Source of the DNA: Spinacia oleracea
Taxonomy: Eukaryota > Streptophyta > Magnoliopsida > Caryophyllales > Amaranthaceae
DNA length: 64,000 nucleotides
Direction of reading: 5' to 3'
Assembly (NCBI RefSeq): GCF_020520425.1
Contig: NC_079491.1
Span: 21,691,449-21,755,448, forward strand
Part shown: one piece after another, positions 10,022-20,059 of the stretch
Position numbering within the stretch: position 1 is the stretch's first letter
Layout: each line of letters begins with the position of its first letter
Notes under the pieces: generated by a model
Databases searched by the model: none
The model's input: only the letters and a program-made list of their open reading frames with translations
Told to the model about the DNA's origin: nothing
Translations under genes and position numbers: made by a program

Positions 10022-13000
10022 TCATACAAAATATTTCTTGAGAACATCGGTATTCCAATGGTTCTTCAAAATTGTTCCATCTAACTGTTTCAGCATAAAC
10101 GCGCCTGGCCTTTTTTCGGAATGGATGATGTATGGTCCTTCCCAAGTGGCTGAGAGTTTGCCATGGATCCGTCCTTTCTGAACCGAGGCGGCGTTTCTGA
10201 GTACTAGATCACCGACTTTTAGGGGTCTGGCGTTGACTCTTCGGTTGTAATGCTTGTTGACCCTCTGCAAATAGGCTGCGTTGAGTGTCCTTGCATCGTT
10301 CCGAGCTTCGTCCAGTAGATCGAGAGCTTCGGATAGAAGTTGGTTGTTGCTTTCTCCTTGGAGCCCATCATACCTGTTGTATGCCTGGATCCTCAGGCTT
10401 TCTGTTCCGATTTCCACAGGGATTACAGCTTCGGATCCGTATACAAGGTGGAACGGTGTTTGCCCGGTAGCTTCTTTCTCAGTGGTCCGAAGGGACCATA
10501 GCGTTCCGGGTAGCTCTTCTAACCATTTGTTTTTGTCATCCTCGACTCTTTTCTTGAGTGCATTGAGGATGAGTTTGTTAGCAGCTTCGGCTTGTTCGTT
10601 GCTTTGTGGGTGACAGACTGCCGAGTAAGCTAGGTGTATGCCGAACTGTTTGCACCACTTTTGCAATGGGGTGTTGTCGAACTGTTTCCCGTGGTCGAAG
10701 ACCATCAGTCTTGGTATGCCGAACCTTGTGATGATGTTCTGCCATATGAACTTGCGGACCTGAGGTTCGGTGATGGAGGAGACAGCTTCGGCTTCGATCC
10801 ATTTGCTAAAATAGTCGACTCCTACAATCAACCACTTCTTCTGGTTCGTCGCTGAGGGGAAGGGACCAATGATGTCTAACCCCCACTGTGCGAATGGTAA
10901 GGGATACAGTGTTGATTGTAGGGTTTGAGCTGGTTGATGGATGGCTGGTGCGAACTTTTGGCATTTCTCGCATTTCCTTGCCATCTGCTTTGCCTCGGAA
11001 ACCATAGTGGGCCACCAGTACCCAGCCCGAAGGGCTTTATGTGCCAATGTCCTACCTCCGACGTGATTTCCGCATATCCCGAGGTGGATTTCCCTTAGGA
11101 TGTAGTCAGCGTCTGTTGGACCCACACATTTTAGCAGCGGAGCAGAGAATGATTTCCTCATGAGTTCTCCTTCGGCGCTGATGATGAACCATTTGTTGAA
11201 TCTTTTCAGTTTTCTCGCTTGCATCTTATCTTCGGGAAGTTCTCCCCTTTCTTTGTATGCAACTACTGCGTCCATCCAGCTGGGTTCGGTACGTAAGCTG
11301 CATACTGTGGTGGGTAGCAAGTCAATGCTTCTCTCTTGGTGAACTTCCACGTGGACCGACCTGTTTAGGTCGATGAGTGTTGAGCTTGCGAGTTTTGACA
11401 GTGCGTCTGCTTGCGTGTTTTGTCCTCGGGGAATGAGAATGACTTCAAAGGATCTTAACTTTGACGTTAAGGACTTAATTTTTGCTAAGTAAGCTGTCAT
11501 GCTGGGCCATTTGGCCTCATACTCCCCTCGGATCTGGTTGGCTACAAGCTGGGAGTCAGTTTTGAGGCGAACATGCTCGGCTTCCAGGGATAAGCAAAGT
11601 TCTATCCCTGCGATTGCGGCCTCATACTCGGCCTCGTTGTTAGTTGCTTTGAAGCCGAACTTCAATGCATACTCTATGCTTTTCCCCGTCGGGGGAATTA
11701 GTACAACTCCTGCTCCTGAGCCGTTTACTGTGGAAGATCCGTCAGTGAAGACCTCCCAAGTGCTTTTCGTGTCATCCAGCATTTCTTGGTATGAGCATTC
11801 GGCCAAGAAGTCGGCCAACGCTTGTGCTTTGATTGCTGTCCTCGGCTGATATTTGATGCCGAACTCTGATAATTCGAAGGCCCAGGCAGCCAATCTTCCT
11901 GACCTCTCTATTTTGTCGAGTACTTTCTCGAGCGGTTGGTCAGTTAGCACTGTGATCTGGTGGGAGTCGAAGTATGGCCTCAGTTTTCGTGCAGCTACCA
12001 CTACTGCATATGCGACTTTCTCGATGAGCGGGTACCGGGTTTCGGCCCCTGTGAGTGTTCGGCTGGTGAAGTAGATTGGCTGTTGCTTCTTTTCTTCTTC
12101 TCGAAGAAGCACTGCGCTGACGGTTCCAGGGCTAACTGCGACATATAGGTACAGGGTTTCCCCCTCCTTTGGTCTGGCCAGTGTCGGCAGTTGAGCTAGG
12201 TGGGCTCTGAGTTGCTGAAAAGCTTCTTTTTGCTCCTGTTCCCATATCAGTTCGGGATCCACTTTCCTCGGGACCCCCTTTTTCTTGACTGGTTCTGCTT
12301 CTCCCCCGGGGAGGTTCTTTGGTTTCAGTGCTTTGAAGAAGGGGGCTCCCTTGTCCGAGGCTTTTGATATGAACCTTGTCAGTGCGGCTAACCTGCCGGT
12401 TAGCCTCTGCACATCTCTCTTGGTCTTCGGCTCGGGTAAATCCAATGCCGCTTGGACTTTGTCTGGGTTCGCATCAATTCCTCTTTCGCTCACCATGAAT
12501 CCGAGGAACTTCCCTGACTTCACCCCGAAGACGCACTTTTTTGGGTTCAGCTTCATGCTGTATTTCCGCAGATTTCCGAAGGTCTCTGCCAAATCTTTGA
12601 CATGGTCTTCCTCCTTGATGCTTTTTACGATGGAGTCATCCACATAGACCTCCACATTCCTCCCTTTCTGGTCGGCGAAGACGTGATCAACTAGCCTCTG
12701 GTAGGTGGCTCCGGCATTTTTCAAGCCGAAAGGCATCATTTTGTAGTTGAACACTCCTGCGCTTGTGATGAACGCTGTCTTTGCCCTGTCATCGGGGTGC
12801 ATGAATACTTGGTGGTAGCCTGAAAAGGCATCCATGAAGCTGAGCAGTGCATGGCCGCTGGTGGAGTCAACCAATTGATCTATCCTTGGCAGGGGATAGC
12901 AGTCTTTGGGGCAGGCTCGGTTCAGATCTGTGAAATCTACGCACATTCGCCATGAGCCGTTCGCTTTTTTGACCATCACCACGTTGGCCAGCCACTTCGG

Positions 13001-15775
13001 ATACATGCATGGTTCGATGAATCCGGCCTCTTGCAACTTTTTTACCTCCTCGGCGATGGCTTTGTTTTTCTCCGAGGAGTAATTTCTCTTTTTTTGCTTT
13101 ATTGGCCGAGCTTCAGCGTTGACATCCAGCTTGTGACAAATCAGCTTCGGATTTATCCCTGGCATATCTGCTGCTGACCATGCAAAGATGTCTTTGTGAT
13201 CCCTGAGTAGTCGGATCAAATCGATTCGGAGCCCCGAGCTTAGGCCTTTGCCTATTCGGACGCTCCTGTCTGAATCCTCTTCGAGGAAGATATCCTCCAT
13301 TTCTTGATCCGGTTCGGGAGATAGGGTTTCGGGGCGGGCATCAACTTCTGCGGGAGACAAGCTGCTCGTGCTTGCTCTTCTCCTTTTTGCCTCGCTTTCC
13401 TCTCCCGTAGCTCCTTTTTCTTCCTCGGGGCCGTCCCCTAGTTTGGGCTTTCGGACAGCAGTGTGGCAGGTTCTTCTCGCCACTTCTTGATCACCTCTGA
13501 TTCGTTCGGCGAATCCTGCATCCGAGACGTATATCATCAGCTGATGGTATGTGGAGGGGACTGCTTGCATCTTGTGAATCATGGTTCTTCCCATGATCAC
13601 GTTGTATACGGAGTCGCAGTCCATCACCAGAAATTCGTCCCGAAGGGTTTTTGCTGCTTGGCCTTCACCCACCGTGACTGGCAGGGTGATTTTTCCTCGA
13701 GGGATAGCTGCGGATCCGTTGAATCCGATCAGAGGATAACTGACTTTCGTCAGTGCTTCCTCTGGTTCTTCGAGGATCAGCTGCTCGAAGCAGTTTCGGA
13801 AGATGATATTGACGGCACTTCCTCCGTCGACTAACACTCGATGTACGTTGTGGTTATTGAGGTCCATGGAAATGACTAGTGGATCGTCATGTTTGTACTG
13901 GACTCCGAAGCAATCATCAGCAGTGAAGGTCATGTTCGGGGGATGTGGCTGGTTGTCTCCCACCGCGCTGAAGTTGACCCGATGGGAGAGGGCTCTTAGG
14001 TGTTTCTTGCTGGCCTGGCCAGACTTCTGTCCCCCGAACACCACTAGGATGTCGTTTTTCTTGTGTCCCGTTGCTTCGTAGACCCTCTTCTGGGGTTGCT
14101 CATGTTGTTTGCCACTGGCGGCTTTTTCTTTTTCCTCCCTTCGGTCTAACAAGTACTGTTTCAGGTAGCCTCGACGAACGAGGTCCTCAATGTTGTCTTT
14201 CAGCGAGTTGCATTCCTCGGTGTGGTGACCGAAGTCATCATGAAACTCGCACCACTTGTTCTTGTTTCTCCGAGCTGGGTTGGACTTGAGCTTCCCCGGT
14301 AGTTTCCACTTTTCATCATTTCTATTGAGGCTAAAGATCTCTTTTCGGGGCAGAGCTAGTGGAGTGTAGTTAGTGTATTTGGGTTGAAGTTCACCCCTTC
14401 TCCCGTCTTTCTTCGGGCTCATCTCTCTAGCTCCTACTTTCTCCTTCCCCTTCCTTGAGCTGCCCTCGGGCTTGCTCTGGGTATTCTTTGTGTCTCTCGG
14501 ATCCGACGATCCTTTCAATCTTGCAGCGGCCTTGTTGAACTCTTCGGTTCTGATGAACGCATCGGCCATTTGGAGCACGTCAGCTATTCTGGAGGGGTTC
14601 TTCATTGAGAGTTCGTCACGGAACTTCCCTTCCTGGAGCGCGTGCTTCAAAGCGAAGATGGCCACGTCTGGCTGCAAGTTTGGTATGTTTGTTGATTCCT
14701 TCATGAATCTGGCCATGAATTCTCTTAGACTTTCGTCTCTTTCTTGTTGGATTGAGGTCAGTTCTGCTGTGGTTCGCTCGGGGCGATTGTTGCTCACGAA
14801 CTGTGTGCAGAATCTCTTTTTCAGCTTTTTCCAGCTCTTGATCGATCCCTTCGGCAGCGATCTGAACCACTCTCCCGCCACTCCGGTTAGCGTGGTTGGG
14901 AAATATTTACACCAACATGCTTCGGAGTAGGGACTCAAGAACACTTGCTGCTCGTAGGAGATGACATGATCCCTCGGATCTGTGATTCCGCTGTAGGTTA
15001 GGTGCGCTGGCAGTCTTACCTTCGGTATTTCTTCCATGATCAGCTCGTCCGAGAAAGGGGATGACGTGGGAGTCATGATTCTTTTCCCGAGTCTAGCCCT
15101 GATGCCTTCGTTTGCCGAGGTTCTGTGATTAGAACGTTCGGGCGTACGATGGGGGCTAGGGGTTCGATCATGCCTCCTGTCTCTTCTTCTTTCTCGGCTA
15201 CTGACCTCGGGTCGTTCGCCAGATCTGCTTGACTCACCTACCCCGAGTCTCGTATGGATCGAAGGTCTTAACCTTGAGTGGACCGAGGGCCTCAACCTGC
15301 TGAGCACCGAGCTTCGGATCCGAGTGTTACGAGTAGTCGATTCGCTTTGGAGAGCTGTTGGAGTAGGCGATGGTCTCGCAAACCAATCTGGTTGCTGTTG
15401 TGCCCTTTTTTGGGTGTCCCACGTGCTTTCCATCCACCTCGATGTCAAGTGTGTACCTGTCAAGGGAAGGAGTTCTCGTTCGGGTCTGGACACTTCTACA
15501 CTGGGTGGCTCGTTCAGCCTTCGCCTGGTCCTCCTCTCTTCTCTGCGGTCCTTTGCCAATCCTTGCTGCTTCTCATTGAAGAGGAAGTTTTGCATGATGG
15601 TCATGGCCGCAGTGAGCTCTTCCCTAGTTGGAATCGGAGGTCCTGCGTTTGCGGCGGTCGTAGCTCTGCTTGGCTGTGACCTCGCCATCGATTGAGGGTG
15701 CTCCTCTTGGTCAGATTCTGAATCTGACCGCACCATCATATCGTCGTCATTGTTGTTAACAACATCATTAACCAT
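10022..15775 (-). CDS. Tat gag-pol polyprotein
   Basis: A single open frame of 1,917 codons from the ATG at 15773-15775. The frame stays open upstream into the LTR (to 15952), but that part crosses the primer-binding site, so the first ATG inside the element is chosen. Order, by plus-strand position: gag with a retrotransposon-gag helix region (EWFRSLPKGSIKSWKKLKKR, about 14830-14890); aspartic protease (LVDGGSAVNII, near 13805-13840); reverse transcriptase with YVDD near 12635; RNase H; a second, archaeal-type RNase H (FTDGSS, near 11735-11750); integrase with an HHCC zinc finger (near 10960-11060) and core acidic residues (GLDIIGP near 10870, FDHGKQFDN near 10690). No stop or frameshift is seen. 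The product would package, copy and integrate the element. Confidence 0.92.
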   Translation of the reverse strand: MVNDVVNNNDDDMMVRSDSESDQEEHPQSMARSQPSRATTAANAGPPIPTREELTAAMTIMQNFLFNEKQQGLAKDRREERRTRRRLNEPPSVEVSRPERELLPLTGTHLTSRWMESTWDTQKRAQQQPDWFARPSPTPTALQSESTTRNTRIRSSVLSRLRPSVHSRLRPSIHTRLGVGESSRSGERPEVSSRERRRDRRHDRTPSPHRTPERSNHRTSANEGIRARLGKRIMTPTSSPFSDELIMEEIPKVRLPAHLTYSGITDPRDHVISYEQQVFLSPYSEACWCKYFPTTLTGVAGEWFRSLPKGSIKSWKKLKKRFCTQFVSNNRPERTTAELTSIQQERDESLREFMARFMKESTNIPNLQPDVAIFALKHALQEGKFRDELSMKNPSRIADVLQMADAFIRTEEFNKAAARLKGSSDPRDTKNTQSKPEGSSRKGKEKVGAREMSPKKDGRRGELQPKYTNYTPLALPRKEIFSLNRNDEKWKLPGKLKSNPARRNKNKWCEFHDDFGHHTEECNSLKDNIEDLVRRGYLKQYLLDRREEKEKAASGKQHEQPQKRVYEATGHKKNDILVVFGGQKSGQASKKHLRALSHRVNFSAVGDNQPHPPNMTFTADDCFGVQYKHDDPLVISMDLNNHNVHRVLVDGGSAVNIIFRNCFEQLILEEPEEALTKVSYPLIGFNGSAAIPRGKITLPVTVGEGQAAKTLRDEFLVMDCDSVYNVIMGRTMIHKMQAVPSTYHQLMIYVSDAGFAERIRGDQEVARRTCHTAVRKPKLGDGPEEEKGATGEESEAKRRRASTSSLSPAEVDARPETLSPEPDQEMEDIFLEEDSDRSVRIGKGLSSGLRIDLIRLLRDHKDIFAWSAADMPGINPKLICHKLDVNAEARPIKQKKRNYSSEKNKAIAEEVKKLQEAGFIEPCMYPKWLANVVMVKKANGSWRMCVDFTDLNRACPKDCYPLPRIDQLVDSTSGHALLSFMDAFSGYHQVFMHPDDRAKTAFITSAGVFNYKMMPFGLKNAGATYQRLVDHVFADQKGRNVEVYVDDSIVKSIKEEDHVKDLAETFGNLRKYSMKLNPKKCVFGVKSGKFLGFMVSERGIDANPDKVQAALDLPEPKTKRDVQRLTGRLAALTRFISKASDKGAPFFKALKPKNLPGGEAEPVKKKGVPRKVDPELIWEQEQKEAFQQLRAHLAQLPTLARPKEGETLYLYVAVSPGTVSAVLLREEEKKQQPIYFTSRTLTGAETRYPLIEKVAYAVVVAARKLRPYFDSHQITVLTDQPLEKVLDKIERSGRLAAWAFELSEFGIKYQPRTAIKAQALADFLAECSYQEMLDDTKSTWEVFTDGSSTVNGSGAGVVLIPPTGKSIEYALKFGFKATNNEAEYEAAIAGIELCLSLEAEHVRLKTDSQLVANQIRGEYEAKWPSMTAYLAKIKSLTSKLRSFEVILIPRGQNTQADALSKLASSTLIDLNRSVHVEVHQERSIDLLPTTVCSLRTEPSWMDAVVAYKERGELPEDKMQARKLKRFNKWFIISAEGELMRKSFSAPLLKCVGPTDADYILREIHLGICGNHVGGRTLAHKALRAGYWWPTMVSEAKQMARKCEKCQKFAPAIHQPAQTLQSTLYPLPFAQWGLDIIGPFPSATNQKKWLIVGVDYFSKWIEAEAVSSITEPQVRKFIWQNIITRFGIPRLMVFDHGKQFDNTPLQKWCKQFGIHLAYSAVCHPQSNEQAEAANKLILNALKKRVEDDKNKWLEELPGTLWSLRTTEKEATGQTPFHLVYGSEAVIPVEIGTESLRIQAYNRYDGLQGESNNQLLSEALDLLDEARNDARTLNAAYLQRVNKHYNRRVNARPLKVGDLVLRNAASVQKGRIHGKLSATWEGPYIIHSEKRPGAFMLKQLDGTILKNHWNTDVLKKYFV

Positions 15776-15845
15776 TTTCGCGGAAAGAGGTGATTGATGT
15801 CTTTCAAAGGCTTTGAAGTGTTCTTCCCCACAGACGGCGCCAAAT

Positions 15846-16271
15846 TGTTCCGGTGTTGTAAAGATGGAAACAATGGGCTTCGAATGAAGGCCCTTTTGTA
15901 TGTGTTGAAGATCTTGCTTGTTTGAATGAGTAGAGTCCGAATTCACCTGCACAAGAGCAAAGTCACTAGCCTCGGGGGTGTTTCCGAGGAAAGCCCCTCC
16001 GATGCCTAAGTAAGAACGATGCTCGGATTCTAGAGAGAAGTTCTCTAGAAGAGTAGTCTTAAGGCGATAAATTGGACGTACCTTGAGGTGTGAGCCTTGG
16101 CGGCCTATTTATAGTGTTTGCATAGTAAATGCCCATAGGTCATTTATTGCTTTTGGGCCTTGGGCCTTGATAGATGGCTGACTAGCCATTGGTAGGTTTG
16201 ATGCTGTTTGTTTAGAGCCATTGGGCTTTGGACTTAGTGGCCCAATTGAGAATCAATTGGGAGCCCAAACA
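15846..16271 (-). repeat. 5' LTR of the Tat element
   Basis: 426 bp, same sequence as 4714-5139, followed by the target duplication CTGCA. Its inner end abuts the primer-binding site. Confidence 0.93.
16106..16113 (-). promoter_or_regulatory. TATA box of the Tat 5' LTR promoter
   Basis: TATAAATA on the minus strand, inside the 5' LTR and about 260 bp before the end of that LTR. It is the best TATA-like site in the LTR and points toward gag-pol. Confidence 0.6.
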
Positions 16272-16463
16272 CTGCATATTGTACAAATAAAATGAAAAAA
16301 ATAAACAGGATTGTAATAATACAGTTACTAATGGTTCTTCAAAGCTATATTCTCAAGTGGAAGTTAACATAAATTAAGAGAACGACTCAAAAAGCATTTT
16401 AATACAATTAACCCTTACAATCTAACATCAAGCAGGTCACACACGATAAAACGTGATACTGTG

Positions 16464-17781
16464 TGTTGACCCTGAAGTTTTGATGATGACAAAGCAAACT
16501 CCTGACTATTGGTTAAGTTATGTTGCATAATAGGTTCCGAGATCCTTAGAGAGATAATGCTAAGTTAGGGAGATCCTGAGTTGGATAAACTAAGCAAAGT
16601 GGAATATATGCAAGTCACTTGATCCATGTCAGACACTACGTTGAATAATTAATCATCTAGCAAGTTTACAAGGCGAGATCCTTAGGCGAGTTCCTAAGGC
16701 GAGATCCTCATATATTATGTGGATCCTCGATGTTCCAAAGAAGGAACAAATTGGGAAGACTTCGAGTGAAGCTTCTAAAGGTGCAACATGAAGATTACAA
16801 CATATGAGTTTATGTTTAGGATTTATGTAAGTATTTAATATTGTTTATACGTAATTTGGAACGAAAGGAACCTAAGTATTTTGGTACGTTTTAAATTGAA
16901 ATATATTAACTGTAATTATAAAAGAGTTTTAAGTTGGAAAATCTTTGTTAATAAATAAAATGAATTTAATTAATAAATGTAAACATAGGATTCTGTTTTC
17001 ATTCTCCTTGTTTCTCAAGCAAAAGATTTTCCATGATACTCAAAACTCTCCCACGTATTTCTGTTTAAACGTGCAAGTAGTGTTTTGGTTTGGTCTCCCT
17101 GTTTCTCTCCAACTATGCCCATGTTACTGAGCAGTAACAGTTAGTGGATAGTTGAGGAGAACATGGGTATCCAACCCTAAGTAAAACTCCTCTATAAAAG
17201 GAGAAGAGTTCTGGCTTTTCAAAACACAACTGATTTCTACAAAATCTATCTTAAAGAGCTTAAACGTTTTAAAAGAATCAGTTTGCAAAATAGAGTGTTC
17301 CTTGAGTTCCTTATTGCTATAAGCTTTATTATGTACTAGAATCTATCTATCATATTGTATTTTGGGTTTAAGGGTTGAGTGATCCTTAAGTGACTTAGAG
17401 TTAAGTCAAAGAGAGAAAGAGCGACTTAGAGTTTAGTCAAAGAGAGAAAGAGTGACTTAGAGTTAAGTCAAAGAGAAAAGGAGCGACTTAGAGTTAAGGT
17501 AGAGAGAGAAAGAGTAGCACAGTAATCGAAGGGGATTGCTGTGGGGAACTCATGTTCGAGAGGAACTCGAGTTAAAGAGTGTATTTGTAATAGAGCTATT
17601 GCATTAATACAAAAGAGTAGTGAGGTTCTTCTTGATTAGGGTCAAGAAGGTTCCTCCGTTTTATATCTTTCTTCGCTCATTGTTCTCAGTCTCTTTATTG
17701 TTTAAATTCCGCAAGAAACTTACCCAAGTTCCCAAGAAACAATTCACCCCCCTCTTGTCAAGTGTTCCTACTGAACTATCA
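16464..17781 (+). mobile_element. Solo LTR of a Ty1/copia-type element
   Basis: 1,318 bp, starting TGTTGACCCTGAAGTTTTGA and ending ACTATCA, flanked by the 5-bp duplication CTGTG (16459-16463 and 17782-17786). There is no internal domain, so it is the product of LTR-LTR recombination. The TATA box TATAAAAG lies at 17193-17200 on the plus strand. A short tandem repeat of about 37 bp built on GACTTAGAGTTAAGTCAAAG fills about 17390-17515. The TGTTGACC...GATGATGACAAAG start is typical of several plant copia LTRs; the exact family is inferred. Confidence 0.85.
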
Positions 17782-17786
17782 CTGTG

Positions 17787-18443
17787 TTACACATTTCTAA
17801 GTATCAAATACATAAAACAAAAAATAAACAACTAATCATGTAGCACGCTTACGGTTAAATTGCTATTATACATACTAAAATGGATAGTAACTTACTCATG
17901 CGCGGAGAAACTACATGCACAAAATTAATATATTAGAATTTTTGTTTCCACATCATCGAAATCCAAAAACAGAGAGCAAATATATTGAGAAAAAGGATAT
18001 GAAATTACTAACGTCCAAACCCGTGAGGTATTGACTAAGAATGACATTATACTAATAACCACCTTGCCGGTGTATCTAGCATTCTCAATGGTCGTCTTCA
18101 ATAACTAAAAAGAGCTTCCTTGTTCTCCTATGAAAGTGTGAGTTCAAAGGAGACACGTGGATGAGCCTTACAAACTCATACACAAACATACAGCCACAAA
18201 GTCCTAACTCTAGCAATCCAATTGAATATAAATGCACAGTACGTCTCAATTCCTGATCCTGTACATGATCGATACCAAGATGAAGTATATTTCCTGACCA
18301 CTCTGCGTTCGATGGATAAATCATCTCAGAGTTCACACAATCAAAAAAATGAGTGACACCTTTCACTTTTTCAGAACCTACTATCATATAATTAACTTTC
18401 TGTACTTCTGAAGGCACTAAAATAAAAAAAATTCTCTACTCAC
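17787..18443. other. Probable intron of the CIA30-like host locus
   Basis: It follows the GT donor of the exon at 18444-18524 on the minus strand. A 110-codon minus-strand open frame (18085-18417) starts just past that donor but has no recognised domain and no match to the expected continuation of the protein, so it is not called as coding. Confidence 0.4.
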
Positions 18444-18524
18444 AGGCAAGGCTTTTATGTATTCCAAAATTAGCTTGAAACTTATTGGATCTTGCTTCAT
18501 CCCAATAGGTCCTTCAACAGGTCT
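18444..18524 (-). CDS. Exon of a CIA30 / NAD(P)-binding-like protein
   Basis: 27 codons, phase 0 at both ends, with a TGCAG acceptor and GTGAG donor. It encodes RPVEGPIGMKQDP followed by a hydrophobic strand and LEYIKALP. This resembles the C-terminal half of the CIA30 domain in a plant chloroplast-type NAD(P)-binding protein (Arabidopsis At4g18810-like, from memory). Its phase does not join that of the next upstream visible exon (19636-19718, which leaves two bases). A short exon is therefore missing between them; the 638-bp Helitron lies in that gap. The locus may be a broken or relic copy. Confidence 0.55.
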
Positions 18525-18643
18525 CTGCACTAAGATCCATGATGAAAAAATTAGCATGACAGCGTAACATGTAATATGGAGTATAATGAACTCAGGTTGT
18601 ATTTTGCATAAACTGCTCTTATAAAGTACATGTAGGTGTCAAA

Positions 18644-19281
18644 TCTATACTAATATATTAAAAGGCGTTGCGAAAAAAGTTTATGTGCCATGTACAACTC
18701 TCCTATTTACGCCATGTCATTCACTCATTAAGGTTATATGATGTTATTGACAACCAAAAATCAATACAATAAGGTTCGAACACAAGACCTCACGTTTGGA
18801 GTATAATTCTCATTACCATCTTAACCAACCATTAATTGTTGTTTATCCATGCACATTAATTTATAAACACATGTTAACATGAAGTCTAAAACAACTAAAT
18901 CTTTATGTTACCTTTTATTTTTTATGGAATATATTGGAATAAAAAATAGCAATTAAAATATTGGGAGAATAATGAATTAAACATGATATATATCATAAGT
19001 CTCATAAGCATCAACTATATAAATGCCATGCATATATCTTACTAACTTGAAGAACGTAGTTCCATTAGAACATAAATTAAACGAATTGTAAGATGATCTA
19101 ACTGAAAAATTATTTGGCATGATAAATGAAAGTAACGTACATGTGTAATTGATGAACTCAATGAATCTTTTCACTTTTATGGACTAAATGCATTTTGGTC
19201 AAATATTGAGTTGAAAAAGATCGAATCTCCAATTTTAGTTATTCAAAGTAGAACCGGGGCATCGCCCGGGCCACACACTAG
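18644..19281 (+). mobile_element. Non-autonomous Helitron
   Basis: 638 bp. The 5' end is TCTATACTAATATATTAAAA after an A (18643). The 3' end is CTAG (19278-19281) followed by T (19282), preceded by a hairpin with CCGGG/CCCGG arms around GCATCG. Ends and insertion between A and T are textbook. There is no RepHel coding. An internal stretch near 18773-18838 contains a GGTTCGAACACAAGACC box-B-like motif on the complementary side of a tRNA-like fragment. Confidence 0.92.
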
Positions 19282-19635
19282 TTAAGTGTTAGAAGGTGTT
19301 GATGCTACAAAAACAAACTGCTTTTTCTAAGGAAATCACTTATAAACAACTTAATAGTGTATGTATGTGTACCATATTTTGTATATGGCCAAAGAAATTA
19401 GTACAAAAAACACTTAGAATCAACGTAACGTTCACTAAAGGAAGATGTTTGATAAGGCAACAATTAATACTTGTAATACTACAAATTCATGCTTAATTAG
19501 CCAGATGAAGACGTGTAAATAGCTAATTAGGTGTTTGTGGGATCTGAGTGGATCCTCAAATGTTGTAAGATGTTTTGGTTCTTTGCATCTTACATATCCA
19601 TGCAAGAAAAGAGAACATTGGAACTATAAGGATAC

Positions 19636-19718
19636 CTGGTTAAAGTGTGCGCGGGAAATGGATCCATAGATGAATCACCTGGATTCACTGGGCGGAAGGC
19701 TGAAAATGGAACTCTAAC
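19636..19718 (-). CDS. Exon of a CIA30 / NAD(P)-binding-like protein (upstream)
   Basis: 83 nt with a good TTTTACAG acceptor and GTATCC donor. It encodes VRVPFSAFRPVNPGDS then MDPFPAHTLT and two bases of the next codon. VRVPFSAFRPV is characteristic of the CIA30 domain in the same protein as the exon at 18444-18524. Exons further 5' are not seen in 19719-20054 and may lie beyond the copia array or be lost. Open frame and splice sites are intact. Confidence 0.55.
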
Positions 19719-20054
19719 CTGTAAAACAATAAGAGAAAAGTAGGTTTTCAGATATACATTAGCCCTTAATTGATAAATATTAAGAGGATTATATCAATTA
19801 TAGATTATGTATCCTGTAAAAGCCTGAATTTGTATTTGTATTAAGCCACTCAATCAATTTGTTATTTCAAGGAATAAGGGGAAAAAGTAATGAAAAAAAA
19901 TACATTACTTGCCTATGAAAAAAGAAAAAATCAGTTTATTACAGCAAATAACGAAAGAATATGACAATATATTCTGAAAAAGTTATTGTACAATTCCGTC
20001 TCCTATATTTAACAATTTCATCTTTTTTTAGAAATTATTGCTAGATAGAATATA
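19719..20054. other. Non-coding DNA upstream of the CIA30-like exon
   Basis: AT-rich, no coding seen; probably intron, since the exon at 19636-19718 begins at a splice acceptor. Confidence 0.4.
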
Positions 20055-20059
20055 GATAT

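Larger units (their letters stand above)
4714..16271 (-). mobile_element. Complete Ty3/gypsy Tat-lineage LTR retrotransposon
   Basis: 11,558 bp, bounded by two 426-bp LTRs (TGTTCC...AAACA) and a perfect target duplication CTGCA (4709-4713 and 16272-16276). Read on the minus strand the order is 5' LTR, PBS beginning TGGCGCCGTCTGTGGGG (about 15826-15842), gag-pol, non-coding DNA with tandem repeats, an antisense spliced gene, polypurine tract (TCTGGGGGGCATG, about 5141-5153) and 3' LTR. The lineage is called from the double RNase H arrangement in pol, the gag type and the extra antisense gene, all reported for Tat elements such as Grande. The LTRs look identical by eye and gag-pol is open throughout, so the copy is young and may be autonomous. 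Confidence 0.93.

Noticed and set aside
18085..18417. 110-codon minus-strand frame next to the CIA30-like exon
   Set aside because: It lies past a good splice donor and does not resemble the expected continuation of the protein; probably chance.
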